Shown: positions 41,953 through 50,070 of the stretch, in pieces
Numbering within the stretch: position 1 is the first letter of the stretch
Layout: every line of letters starts with the position of its first letter
Assembly: GCA_030067835.1 (NCBI GenBank)
Contig: CP092441.1
Coordinates: 1,612,001 to 1,676,000 of the forward strand
DNA length: 64,000 nucleotides
Reading direction: 5' to 3'
Source: Chakrabartyella piscis
GTDB lineage: Bacteria > Bacillota > Clostridia > Lachnospirales > Anaerotignaceae
Translations under genes and position numbers: made by a program
Notes under the pieces: generated by a model
What the model saw: only the letters and a program-made list of their open reading frames with translations
Told to the model about the DNA's origin: nothing
The model's database searches: none

Positions 41953-42477
41953 ATGGATGATCGAACAAGAAAAAGCATATCAAAAATCGCAGACTGGATA
42001 ATTGAACAATTTGACATTCAAATTCCCATTACGGATATGGATGCAGCTGTTGCAAAATTAGGTGGACGTATTGAAGAATTGGAAGGTGCAAGGGTTTCTG
42101 ATTGCGTACGCAAAGGTGCAATAGATGAAGAGGCTTTTGTCATATCCATCTCAAAATATGACTCTGTTGCAAGACGAAACTTTGCTGTTGCCCATGAAAT
42201 AGGTCATTTATTTTTGCACATGGGCTATATGAGCAATTATGAAATTTGGGATGCTTATGATTCGCAAACATATCGAATTGGTACAACACACAGAGAGTTT
42301 GAAGCCCATGAGTTTGCATCTGCATTTTTGATGCCACAAAAAGAATTTTTCGATTGTGTATATGCCAATAAAGTAGACAATGCTGTCTCTACAGATATAC
42401 TTGCTTCATATTTTAATGTATCATCAGGTGAAATTGTCAACCGTGGAAAATGGTTAGGGGTGTTGTTATGGAGATGA
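41953..42477 (+). CDS. ImmA/IrrE-type zinc metallopeptidase
   Basis: A 174-residue protein of the ImmA/IrrE (DUF955) family. The zinc motif HEIGH is at residues 81-85, and the EAHEFASAFLMP segment supplies the third ligand (Glu117). The ~75-residue N-terminal part is helical, and there is no helix-turn-helix domain. In mobile elements and in Deinococcus such proteases cleave a repressor to switch on genes; here no XRE-type repressor lies next to it. The ribosome site is weak (AGAAAGAAG). Its end overlaps the cyclase start by 10 bases, so the two are translationally coupled and probably act together. Role in sensing or activation is inferred. Confidence 0.88.
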   Translation: MDDRTRKSISKIADWIIEQFDIQIPITDMDAAVAKLGGRIEELEGARVSDCVRKGAIDEEAFVISISKYDSVARRNFAVAHEIGHLFLHMGYMSNYEIWDAYDSQTYRIGTTHREFEAHEFASAFLMPQKEFFDCVYANKVDNAVSTDILASYFNVSSGEIVNRGKWLGVLLWR

Positions 42478-43289
42478 GATCTTTTCCAATTCACAATGAT
42501 TTGGCGTTCTTGGTAGAAAAACTCCAAGCACAAACGATACAAAAACAAGAAAATACTCAAGAAAATATAATTTTATTTTTCTCATTTGATATCGTAAACT
42601 CTACAAGCTATAAAGCAACCAATAAAGAAAATTGGATGGATGCCATCAGCGAAATCATTCGTCATATCATCAGCGGTTTTTCTAATTCTTCCCTAGGTGG
42701 ATTTCGGTTTTGGAAAACACTTGGAGATGAAATCATATATACAAAAGAAGTATTTCAGCCAGAAGATATTGTGGATACATTGGAAACCATTTATGCAAAT
42801 CTTTGTCGTTTGAATCAAGAAATTGCTAGTGGATTGCTTTGTGATGTAGAGTCTGCTAAGGTTCTTGGTATTAAGGCTACTGCTTGGGTTGCACATACAT
42901 CAACTTCTGGAAACGTTGGTGATAATATTTTTACAGAATATCTTATCAATGACAATCGTCGTCAGACAGAATATATTGGTCCCGATATTGATATTGGTTT
43001 TCGTGTTGCAAGTTATAGTATTTGCAACCATTTGGTGGTTTCCTTTGATTTGGCAGCGTTGTTATTGCGTTTTGATACCGCTCAGAAAAAACGTGTTCAT
43101 ATTTTTGGATACAAACAATTGAAAGGTGTTTGGGAAGGTCGCTTATATCCCATCATTATGTTCAACGGAGATTGTAATGCAAATATCATTTGTGAATTGG
43201 AAAAAGAACATGCTTCCAAAAAAGCAACTCACCATGGTTTTTTGCAAAATTTAAAAGATTGGACAGCATCAAACACACTACCACAATAA
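42468..43289 (+). CDS. Class III nucleotidyl cyclase domain protein
   Basis: A 273-residue cytosolic protein whose first ~200 residues match class III adenylate/guanylate cyclase folds: FSFDIVNSTSYK (metal Asp41 in the FDIVNST motif), FWKTLGDEIIY (substrate-specificity Lys83 and second metal Asp87), a middle strand IKATAWVAH, and GPDIDIGFRVASYS in place of the usual NxxxR region (Asn not evident). It has no sensor, membrane or HAMP domain. Related stand-alone cyclases make cCMP or cUMP in Pycsar antiphage defence; whether this one does is inference. ATG 42468 is set by AGGGG 7 bases upstream. The same frame continues after TAA 43287-43289 into the Nudix-like gene. Confidence 0.8.
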   Translation: MEMRSFPIHNDLAFLVEKLQAQTIQKQENTQENIILFFSFDIVNSTSYKATNKENWMDAISEIIRHIISGFSNSSLGGFRFWKTLGDEIIYTKEVFQPEDIVDTLETIYANLCRLNQEIASGLLCDVESAKVLGIKATAWVAHTSTSGNVGDNIFTEYLINDNRRQTEYIGPDIDIGFRVASYSICNHLVVSFDLAALLLRFDTAQKKRVHIFGYKQLKGVWEGRLYPIIMFNGDCNANIICELEKEHASKKATHHGFLQNLKDWTASNTLPQ

Positions 43290-43316
43290 GAAACCTTTGC
43301 AAAAATTGCAGAAGAA

Positions 43317-43847
43317 ATGGGACTTGTTGCTAAAATCGATCATATGGTTGATGTGATTTCCCTAAAACGAGTGATTCCACGTCATGGAATGAAACCGTTT
43401 ATCAAAGTGCATTATACCGCAATTTGCTATCATGAAAATAATGGTGAATTCCAAATTTTCATTGCCAAAAAGAAACATGAGCGTAAATGGCGTTTTGGCG
43501 GTAGCATTATGTATCATACATATTCCTATATAGGAACGATAAAACAACATTATCAAGATACTTTTGCATTGGATATTGATATCATAAACGACAAGCAATT
43601 CAACAACCCAACACCATTGATTCTTACTACTTACACATACTATGAAACAAATGATACTCCGAGAAAAGGTACAGCTTTGTTAGCAGAAATCAAAGCTGAT
43701 TTGGAAAATATCCAATGTCCTGAAGATTGGGATATTCGCTTGTTGACTTTAGAGGAACTCATCCATTTCAACGAACCCTGTATCAAAGGATTCAAGCGTC
43801 TTTTGAAAAATGTACTCGATATCTTGGAACACAAATACAGCGAATGA
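43317..43847 (+). CDS. Nudix-like protein lacking the catalytic Glu residues; possibly 3' part of a cyclase fusion
   Basis: A 176-residue protein whose IKVHYTAICYHENNGEFQIF, KWRFGGS and the following helix trace a Nudix hydrolase fold. The Nudix box should read GX5EX7REUXEEXGU; after Gly62 this protein has no acidic residue at those positions (IKQHYQD instead), so it is probably not a hydrolase but may bind a nucleotide. No ribosome site precedes ATG 43317. The frame is the same as that of the cyclase, and the nine codons between the cyclase TAA and this ATG read ETFAKIAEE, protein-like. It is either a coupled third gene or the C-terminal domain of an interrupted fusion. Confidence 0.6.
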   Translation: MGLVAKIDHMVDVISLKRVIPRHGMKPFIKVHYTAICYHENNGEFQIFIAKKKHERKWRFGGSIMYHTYSYIGTIKQHYQDTFALDIDIINDKQFNNPTPLILTTYTYYETNDTPRKGTALLAEIKADLENIQCPEDWDIRLLTLEELIHFNEPCIKGFKRLLKNVLDILEHKYSE

Positions 43848-43871
43848 CCATTGATAATAAAAAAATTTATG

Positions 43872-43898
43872 TGGAGAAGAGAAATCTTCTCCATTTTT
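43872..43898 (+). terminator. Terminator of the cyclase cassette
   Basis: Perfect 9-bp stem TGGAGAAGA/TCTTCTCCA with a GAAA tetraloop, followed by TTTTTCTGTTTTTT. Confidence 0.9.
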
Positions 43899-43954
43899 CT
43901 GTTTTTTGATATATAATAGTGAAGAACTCATTGATTAAGAAAGAAGGTGACAAT

Positions 43955-45808
43955 ATGTTTGACATTCCAGAAGAATTGAAAAAATTACCACAAACACCAG
44001 GTGTATACTTGATGAAAAATAAAAAAAATGAAATCATTTATGTAGGCAAAGCAATCAATCTGAAAAATAGAGTGCGCCAATACTTCCAAAGTGCCAGAAA
44101 CCAGACTGCCAAAACACGTGCAATGGTTCCACAAATCAAAGAATTTGAATATATTGTAACCGATTCTGAAATGGAAGCCTTGATTTTGGAATGCACACTC
44201 ATCAAACAATATTCTCCATACTATAATATCATGTTAAAAGATGATAAATCCTATCCATATATCAAAATCACAACACAGGAGGATTATCCTAGAATCTTTG
44301 TAACCAGACGTGTGGATAAAGATAAATCCAAATATTATGGTCCATATACCGATGCATTGGCAGTGAAAGAAATGGTGGAAACCATACACAAAATATTTCC
44401 AATTCGCAAATGTAAAAAGGTATTTCCAAGGGATATTGGTAAAGAAAGACCTTGTTTGAATCATCACATTGGACAATGTTTGGCACCTTGTACTGGTCAA
44501 GTTTCTAAAGAAGTATACAATGCATATATCAAGCAATCCATGGATTTTTTAGAAGGAAAACAAGAATCCATTGGAAAGCAAATGGAAGCGGAAATGATGG
44601 CTGCGTCAGAAGCAATGGAATTTGAAAAAGCAGCAGCTCTACGTGATAAAATCAAAGCAATTGCAAGCATTTCAGAACGTCAAAAGATGGCAAATCTACC
44701 TCTTGGTGATGCAGATGTTGTGGCAATGGTGAGAGCCTTTCATGAATGTCTGGTACAAGTGTTTTTCATTCGTGGAGGCAAAGTTATGGGACGTGAAAAC
44801 TTCACCATGACAGCACCAGAAGAGCAAAGTAGAAATGAGATTCTAACTGCGTTCGTGGCACAATTTTATAATGGTACTGCTTATATTCCAAAGGAAATCA
44901 TTTTGCAAGAATCTTTGGTGGAAGAAGAAGCAGAAGTCTTAACAGAGTACTTATCTCAAAAAAGAGGTAGTAAAGTACAAATCACAGTTCCCATCAAAGG
45001 TGAAAAACACAAATTGGTGCAACTTGCCTATCAAAATGCAGCTGTTGTCTTTTCCCAATTTGGTGAAAAACTAAAGCGTGAAGAACAGCGTACCAAAGGT
45101 GCTATGGCAGAAATCAAAACTGCTTTGGAGCTATCTAAGCCACTTGTACGTGTAGAAGCATATGATATCTCCAATACACAAGGATTCGCTTCTGTAGGGG
45201 CTATGGTGGTGTTTGTAGATGGCAAACCAAAGAATTCAGACTATCGTAAATTCAAAATTAAGACCATTGTAGGTGCCAATGATTATGGTTCTATGAAGGA
45301 AGTTCTCATACGTAGGTTGAATCATGCCATCAAAGAGAAAACAGAACAGAAGGAAACCAGTTTCTCTAAATTACCAGATCTAATTTTGATGGATGGTGGT
45401 AAAATTCAAGTTTCGGCAGCAGAAGAAGTGTTATTTTCCTTTGGTTTGGACATTCCAGTTTGTGGTATGGTCAAAGATGACAAACATCGTACACGTGGAT
45501 TGTTGTACCAAAATCAAGAGATACAAATGCCATTGACTTCAGAAGGGTTTCGTTTGATTACCAGAATTCAAGATGAAGTCCATCGGTTTGCCATAACCTA
45601 TCATAGAAAATTGCACGAAACCAATACACTCCATTCTGTTTTGGATGACATCAAGGGAATTGGTGCCAAACGTAGAAAAGCATTGATGCAACACTTTGGT
45701 TCTGTGGAAAAAATTGCAGAAGCAGAAGTGGCAGATTTATTGGAAGTAGATGGTATGACGATCCCTTCAGCAGAAGGGGTATACGCATTTTTCCATATCA
45801 AAGAATAG
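43955..45808 (+). CDS. uvrC: Excinuclease ABC subunit C
   Basis: Dual-incision nuclease of nucleotide excision repair. The 617-residue protein has the N-terminal GIY-YIG domain (TPGVYLMKNKKNEIIYVGKAINLKNR in outline), a Cys-containing region (CKKVFPRDIG, CLNHHIGQCLAPC), the UVR motif (about residues 200-235), the C-terminal RNase H-like endonuclease domain (VEAYDISNTQG, LILMDGGKIQVSAA) and a helix-hairpin-helix end (IKGIGAKRRKALMQHFGS). AAGGTGA lies just upstream of ATG 43955. hprK follows ~100 bases later; no terminator is apparent between them. Confidence 0.97.
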   Translation: MFDIPEELKKLPQTPGVYLMKNKKNEIIYVGKAINLKNRVRQYFQSARNQTAKTRAMVPQIKEFEYIVTDSEMEALILECTLIKQYSPYYNIMLKDDKSYPYIKITTQEDYPRIFVTRRVDKDKSKYYGPYTDALAVKEMVETIHKIFPIRKCKKVFPRDIGKERPCLNHHIGQCLAPCTGQVSKEVYNAYIKQSMDFLEGKQESIGKQMEAEMMAASEAMEFEKAAALRDKIKAIASISERQKMANLPLGDADVVAMVRAFHECLVQVFFIRGGKVMGRENFTMTAPEEQSRNEILTAFVAQFYNGTAYIPKEIILQESLVEEEAEVLTEYLSQKRGSKVQITVPIKGEKHKLVQLAYQNAAVVFSQFGEKLKREEQRTKGAMAEIKTALELSKPLVRVEAYDISNTQGFASVGAMVVFVDGKPKNSDYRKFKIKTIVGANDYGSMKEVLIRRLNHAIKEKTEQKETSFSKLPDLILMDGGKIQVSAAEEVLFSFGLDIPVCGMVKDDKHRTRGLLYQNQEIQMPLTSEGFRLITRIQDEVHRFAITYHRKLHETNTLHSVLDDIKGIGAKRRKALMQHFGSVEKIAEAEVADLLEVDGMTIPSAEGVYAFFHIKE

Positions 45809-45914
45809 AATTTCTTTGCATTTTTCTCATCTGCATACTAGAATGAATTGCAAAAATTCCATCTTTCAGGTATGATAGAGTTATAGGGAAAAGGAAAAGA
45901 AAGAAGGGTTGCTT

Positions 45915-46847
45915 ATGTTTACAAACTACTCTGCGGAGTTGACAAAAATTGTAAGGGTATTCCAATTGGAAAACATTTTACCTGATTTGGATTTAAAAGG
46001 TAGAGTCATCACTCGTAAAGAAATCAATAGACCAGCTTTGCAATTGGCAGGATATTATTATAGGTTTGATAACGATCGTGTACAAGTCATTGGACGTGTA
46101 GAGCATGGATATTTGGAATCTTTGGAACCAGAAGAACGTAGACTTGCAATTTGTCATTTATTTGAAAATCACATTCCATGTATTGTCATCTGCAAAAACC
46201 TTGAGGTATTTCCAGAAATGATACAATATGGAATGAAATATAATGTTCCTGTTTTTCGTACCAAAAACACAACTACTGACTTCACAGCAGAAATGATTTT
46301 TTGGTTGCGTAGTGAATTGGCAGAACGTATTATGTTACATGGTGTTTTGGTGGATATTTATGGTGAAGGTGTTTTGATCACAGGTTCTAGTGGCATTGGT
46401 AAAAGTGAAGCGGCTTTGGAGCTGATCAAACGTGGTCACAGGCTTATTGCTGATGATGCTGTAGAAATCAAGAAAATTGCTGACCAAACTTTGGTGGGTA
46501 CTTGTCCTGAATTGATTCGTTATATGATTGAATTGCGTGGTATTGGTATCATCAATGTAAAAGATCTGTTCGGTGTCAGCTCTGTCAAACAAAGCAAAAC
46601 CATTGATTTGGTGGTCAAATTGGAAAGTTGGGATGGAACTGCTTGCACCTATGACAGACTTGGTTTGGGTGAAGATTATATGGAGATTTTGGGCAACAAA
46701 GTCTTGTGCAATACCATTCCAGTTAGACCAGGTAGAAATCTTGCTGTCATTTGTGAATCTGCTGCCATCAACAATAGACAGAAAAAAATGGGTCAGCACA
46801 CTGCAAGAGAAATGGAAGAAAAATTAAGAAATCAACTAGACAAATAA
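45915..46847 (+). CDS. hprK: HPr kinase/phosphorylase
   Basis: Phosphorylates and dephosphorylates a serine on HPr and Crh in carbon catabolite control. The 310-residue protein shows the N-terminal regulatory domain and the C-terminal kinase domain with Walker A LITGSSGIGKSEAALEL, LIADDAVEIK, the HprK signature ELRGIGIINVKDLFG and IPVRPGRNLAVICE. AAGGG precedes ATG 45915; an in-frame TTG at 45909 is too close. Its likely substrate Crh is encoded at the end of the same operon (hprK-murB-rapZ-whiA-crh), a compact arrangement. Confidence 0.96.
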   Translation: MFTNYSAELTKIVRVFQLENILPDLDLKGRVITRKEINRPALQLAGYYYRFDNDRVQVIGRVEHGYLESLEPEERRLAICHLFENHIPCIVICKNLEVFPEMIQYGMKYNVPVFRTKNTTTDFTAEMIFWLRSELAERIMLHGVLVDIYGEGVLITGSSGIGKSEAALELIKRGHRLIADDAVEIKKIADQTLVGTCPELIRYMIELRGIGIINVKDLFGVSSVKQSKTIDLVVKLESWDGTACTYDRLGLGEDYMEILGNKVLCNTIPVRPGRNLAVICESAAINNRQKKMGQHTAREMEEKLRNQLDK

Positions 46848-46881
46848 TTGTCTTATAAATATATTACATGAGGTGAATCTA

Positions 46882-47790
46882 TTGGAAGATACAATACAAA
46901 TCTTACAAGAGAAACTTGGTGCAGACGTACTGAAATTAAAAGAAGAAATGAAATTACACACCACTTTTCGAACAGGTGGTTTTGCAGATGCCTTTTTCAC
47001 ACCAAGAAATGAAGCAGAATTGGTAAAAGGGTTGCAATGGATACAAGAACTTGAAATTCCATATTTTGTTTTGGGAAATGGTAGCAATTTGCTTGTTTCT
47101 GATTTAGGAATTGATGGTGTTGTCATTTATATTGGCAAAAATATGTCTCAAATCAGTGTAGAAAACAATGTTTTGACAACCCAAGCCGGCACAATGTTAT
47201 CCGCTGTATCTGGTGTTGCATTACAAAATGCTTTGACAGGTTTGGAATTTGCTTCTGGCATACCAGGAACTGTTGGTGGTGCAGTTTCCATGAATGCAGG
47301 TGCATATGGTGGTGAAATAAAAGACACTTTGGTTTCTGTACGTGTGTTGACAAAAAACTTGGAAGTATTAGAGCTGTCTGCTGATGCATTGGATTTGTCT
47401 TATCGTCATAGCAGTTTGCAAAAAAATGAATATATTCTTTTGTCTGCAACCTTTTCTTTGCAAAATGGAAATGCAGATGAAATGAAAACATATATGAATC
47501 AATTGTCTGAACAAAGACGTGAAAAACAACCCTTACAATATCCAAGTGCTGGCAGTACCTTCAAGCGACCAGAAGGATATTTTGCTGGTAAATTGGTGCA
47601 GGATGCAGGTCTCAAAGGGAAAACAATTGGTGGTGCACAGGTATCTGAAAAACATGCTGGATTTTTGATCAATACTGGAAATGCCACCACAACAGACATT
47701 TTGGATTTGATTGCCCATTGTCAAAAGACAGTAAAAGAGCAATTTGACGTAGATTTGGAAACAGAAGTGAAATTTATTGGACGAAACTAA
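46882..47790 (+). CDS. murB: UDP-N-acetylenolpyruvoylglucosamine reductase
   Basis: FAD enzyme of peptidoglycan precursor synthesis, reducing UDP-GlcNAc-enolpyruvate to UDP-MurNAc. The 302-residue type II MurB shows HTTFRTGGFADAFFTPRN, LGNGSNLLVSD, ASGIPGTVGGAVSMNAGAYG, the PSAGSTFKRPEGYFAG segment with the catalytic Ser, and VSEKHAGFLIN. TTG 46882 is chosen because GAGGTGA lies 5 bases upstream; the in-frame GTG at 46873 lies inside that site. Second gene of the hprK operon. Confidence 0.95.
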   Translation: MEDTIQILQEKLGADVLKLKEEMKLHTTFRTGGFADAFFTPRNEAELVKGLQWIQELEIPYFVLGNGSNLLVSDLGIDGVVIYIGKNMSQISVENNVLTTQAGTMLSAVSGVALQNALTGLEFASGIPGTVGGAVSMNAGAYGGEIKDTLVSVRVLTKNLEVLELSADALDLSYRHSSLQKNEYILLSATFSLQNGNADEMKTYMNQLSEQRREKQPLQYPSAGSTFKRPEGYFAGKLVQDAGLKGKTIGGAQVSEKHAGFLINTGNATTTDILDLIAHCQKTVKEQFDVDLETEVKFIGRN

Positions 47791-47818
47791 GGAACACCTC
47801 ATTGTGCGGTGTTACCTT
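47789..47818. other. Hairpin between murB and rapZ
   Basis: AAGGAACACC pairs with GGTGTTACCTT (one bulged T) around TCATTGTGC. There is no T-tract, so it is more likely an RNA processing or repeat-derived element than a terminator. On the minus strand it shares AAGGYAACACCGCAYAA with the sequence near 37906. Confidence 0.5.
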
Positions 47819-47837
47819 AATAGTTGGAGGTGGTTGT

Positions 47838-48713
47838 ATGCGTTTCGTAATTGTAACAGGAATGTCAGGTGCTGGTAAAACATCTGTTTTGAAATTTTTG
47901 GAAGATATCAACTTTTTCTGCGTAGACAATTTGCCACCAGCGTTGATTCCAAAATTTGCAGATTTGTGTTCCCAACAAAATGGTGAAATTGAGCGTGTTG
48001 CTATGGGTATTGATATTCGTGGTGGCAAGCTTTTCGATGATTTGTTCCAAGTTTTGGAAGAATTGGATGAAATAGGGTATCCTTATGAAATTCTATTTTT
48101 GGATGCAGAAGATAAAACCCTTATGAAACGGTACAAAGAAACCAGACGTGCACACCCTATGTCAAAGAAAGGTTCAATTGAAGATGGTATTTATTTGGAA
48201 CGTAAAAAATTGGAAGAAGTGCGTACAAAAGCCACCTATATCTTAAATACATCTAGCTTTTTGGCTAGGGAATTGAAGGAACAAATCAATCGTTTGTTTG
48301 TAGAAAATAAAGCTTTTGATAGTTTGATGGTAAAGGTATGTTCCTTTGGTTTCAAATATGGGATTCCTGTGGATAGTGACTTAGTCTTTGATGTTCGTTT
48401 CTTGCCAAATCCATTTTATATTCAGGAATTGAAGGAATTGACTGGAAATGATGCACCTGTCAGCGATTATGTGATGAGTTTCCAAGAAAGCAAAGATTTT
48501 TTAACAAAATTGGTGGATATGGTGGAGTTTTTGCTTCCACAATATACCAAAGAAGGTAAAAACAATTTGGTCATCAGCATTGGTTGCACAGGTGGTAAAC
48601 ACAGATCTGTTACATTGGCAAATGCTTTGTACCAAGTTTTAGCCACACAAGAGAGAATGGTGTTGCTGAAACACAACGATATTGAAAAAGATGCAAAAAA
48701 TAAAGGAAAATAA
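47838..48713 (+). CDS. rapZ: RapZ/YvcJ family nucleotide-binding protein
   Basis: A 291-residue P-loop protein; the family hydrolyses GTP/ATP, and in enterobacteria RapZ guides RNase E to small RNAs, while YvcJ in Bacillus affects competence. Walker A GMSGAGKTS opens the protein; FCVDNLPPALIPK, FLDAEDKTLMKRYKETRRAHP, FGFKYGIPVDSDLVFDVRFLPNP and the C-terminal IGCTGGKHRSVTLA are family hallmarks. GGAGGTGG lies just before ATG 47838. It is followed by whiA, whereas yvcK, usually between the two, is missing here. Confidence 0.95.
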   Translation: MRFVIVTGMSGAGKTSVLKFLEDINFFCVDNLPPALIPKFADLCSQQNGEIERVAMGIDIRGGKLFDDLFQVLEELDEIGYPYEILFLDAEDKTLMKRYKETRRAHPMSKKGSIEDGIYLERKKLEEVRTKATYILNTSSFLARELKEQINRLFVENKAFDSLMVKVCSFGFKYGIPVDSDLVFDVRFLPNPFYIQELKELTGNDAPVSDYVMSFQESKDFLTKLVDMVEFLLPQYTKEGKNNLVISIGCTGGKHRSVTLANALYQVLATQERMVLLKHNDIEKDAKNKGK

Positions 48714-48789
48714 TGGAATTATAATGAGTTGTGATGTAAATATCAGGAAATTATACGAAAAAAAAGAAAAGTGGTGACTTGTCATAAAT

Positions 48790-49749
48790 TTGTCATTTTC
48801 ATATAAGGTTAAGGCTGAGTTAAGTACACAATTTGGAAATGCACGCCATTGCAATCTGTCTGAATTGTCTGCTTTTATAAATATATGTGGAGAAATTCTC
48901 CAAGAAACGAATTATTTTTGTGTAAAAATACAATCAGAAAATTTACTCGTTATGAAAAAATGCTTTACATTATTGCAAAATACTTTTAATATAAACAGTG
49001 AGATAACTGAAACTACAAATGGCAGTGGTAGAAAAGCAAAATCTTTTATTTTATGGATTAAAAACCCAAGTGATGTAGAGAAAGTTTTACATGCGACTGG
49101 TATTTGGACAGAAGTCAATCAGCATCCCAAAATACAAAATAAAATGTATGCACCTGTGGTTAGCTCCATATGTTGTAGACGTGCTTATGTGCGTGGTGCT
49201 TTCCTATGTGCAGGTTCTGTAAACAATCCAGAGAAAAACTATCATTTGGAATTTGTGGTGTCTTCAGAGCAATTGGCAGAACAGCTGAAGGATTTGATCA
49301 ATACCTTTGAATTGGATTCTAAGGTTGTGGCAAGAAAAGATCATTTTGTTGTATACTTAAAAGAAGGTGAACAAATCGTAAATTTGCTCAACGTCATGGA
49401 AGCACATGTTGCTTTGATGGACTTGGAAAATGTACGCATTGTAAAAGAAGTGAGAAATGATGTCAACCGTAGAGTCAATTGCGAAACAGCAAATTTGAAC
49501 AAAATTGTACATGCAGCAGTGAAACAAGAGGAGGATATTCTACTAATTCAAAATACAATTGGATTGGAAAAATTGCCACCACAATTGATTGAAATTGCAA
49601 TGTTGCGATTGGAATATTCAGATATCAGTTTAAAAGAATTAGGAGCTTTGCTTCAAGAACCAGTTGGGAAATCTGGGGTAAATCATAGGTTAAAGAAAAT
49701 CAGTCTAATAGCGGAATCATTGAGAGAGGGCAAAGGTGAAGGATTATGA
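48790..49749 (+). CDS. whiA: DNA-binding protein WhiA
   Basis: A 319-residue protein combining an inactive LAGLIDADG homing-endonuclease fold (residues ~1-210) with a C-terminal helix-turn-helix (about residues 250-310: LPPQLIEIAMLRLEYSDISLKELGALL in outline, then GKSGVNHRLKKI). In Streptomyces it controls sporulation; in Bacillus it influences cell division and chromosome segregation. The start is TTG 48790, giving the typical MSFSYKVKAEL opening, with a GTGGTGA about 13 bases upstream. Its stop overlaps the crh start (ATGA). Confidence 0.94.
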   Translation: MSFSYKVKAELSTQFGNARHCNLSELSAFINICGEILQETNYFCVKIQSENLLVMKKCFTLLQNTFNINSEITETTNGSGRKAKSFILWIKNPSDVEKVLHATGIWTEVNQHPKIQNKMYAPVVSSICCRRAYVRGAFLCAGSVNNPEKNYHLEFVVSSEQLAEQLKDLINTFELDSKVVARKDHFVVYLKEGEQIVNLLNVMEAHVALMDLENVRIVKEVRNDVNRRVNCETANLNKIVHAAVKQEEDILLIQNTIGLEKLPPQLIEIAMLRLEYSDISLKELGALLQEPVGKSGVNHRLKKISLIAESLREGKGEGL

Positions 49750-49988
49750 CACAAAAGGACGTAACAATTAAAAATTCTTTGGATGCAAGACAAGCTGCAT
49801 TCTTTGTGCAAACAGCAAGCAAATTCAATGCCGAAGTACAAGTGAGTATTGAAGAAAGAAAAATCAACGCAAAAAGCATCATGGGTACCATTGCATTGAA
49901 TATGCAAGAAGGTCAAGTTGCTACTATCTTGGCTGATGGTGCTGAAGAAGAATTGGCTGTTGCTGAATTGGCAGCTATCTTGGCATAA
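49746..49988 (+). CDS. crh: Crh-type HPr paralogue with Asp at the His15 position
   Basis: An 80-residue HPr-fold protein. The HPr active-site motif GLHARPAA reads SLDARQAA here: the phosphorylated histidine is Asp13 and the following Pro is Gln, so it cannot accept phosphate from PEP via enzyme I. The regulatory serine site KSIMG is intact (Ser44), so HprK, encoded in the same operon, should act on it. Position behind rapZ-whiA matches Bacillus crh, whose protein has Gln at this position. It would serve as a CcpA co-regulator in carbon catabolite control. Overlap ATGA with whiA. A terminator follows. Confidence 0.92.
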   Translation: MTQKDVTIKNSLDARQAAFFVQTASKFNAEVQVSIEERKINAKSIMGTIALNMQEGQVATILADGAEEELAVAELAAILA

Positions 49989-49998
49989 TTTGTAACTG

Positions 49999-50026
49999 AA
50001 CCCTTGATGATTCGAGGGTTTTTTTA
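49999..50026 (+). terminator. Terminator of the hprK-crh operon
   Basis: AACCCTTGA pairs with TCGAGGGTT around TGAT and runs into TTTTTTT. Confidence 0.88.
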
Positions 50027-50070
50027 TTTCTAAAGTTGGAGTGCATTGGATTAAAGAAGGGGTGGCATAT

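Noticed and set aside
43317..43847. Functional Nudix hydrolase
   Set aside because: The Glu residues of the Nudix box are missing after KWRFGGS, so catalysis is unlikely; only the fold is retained.
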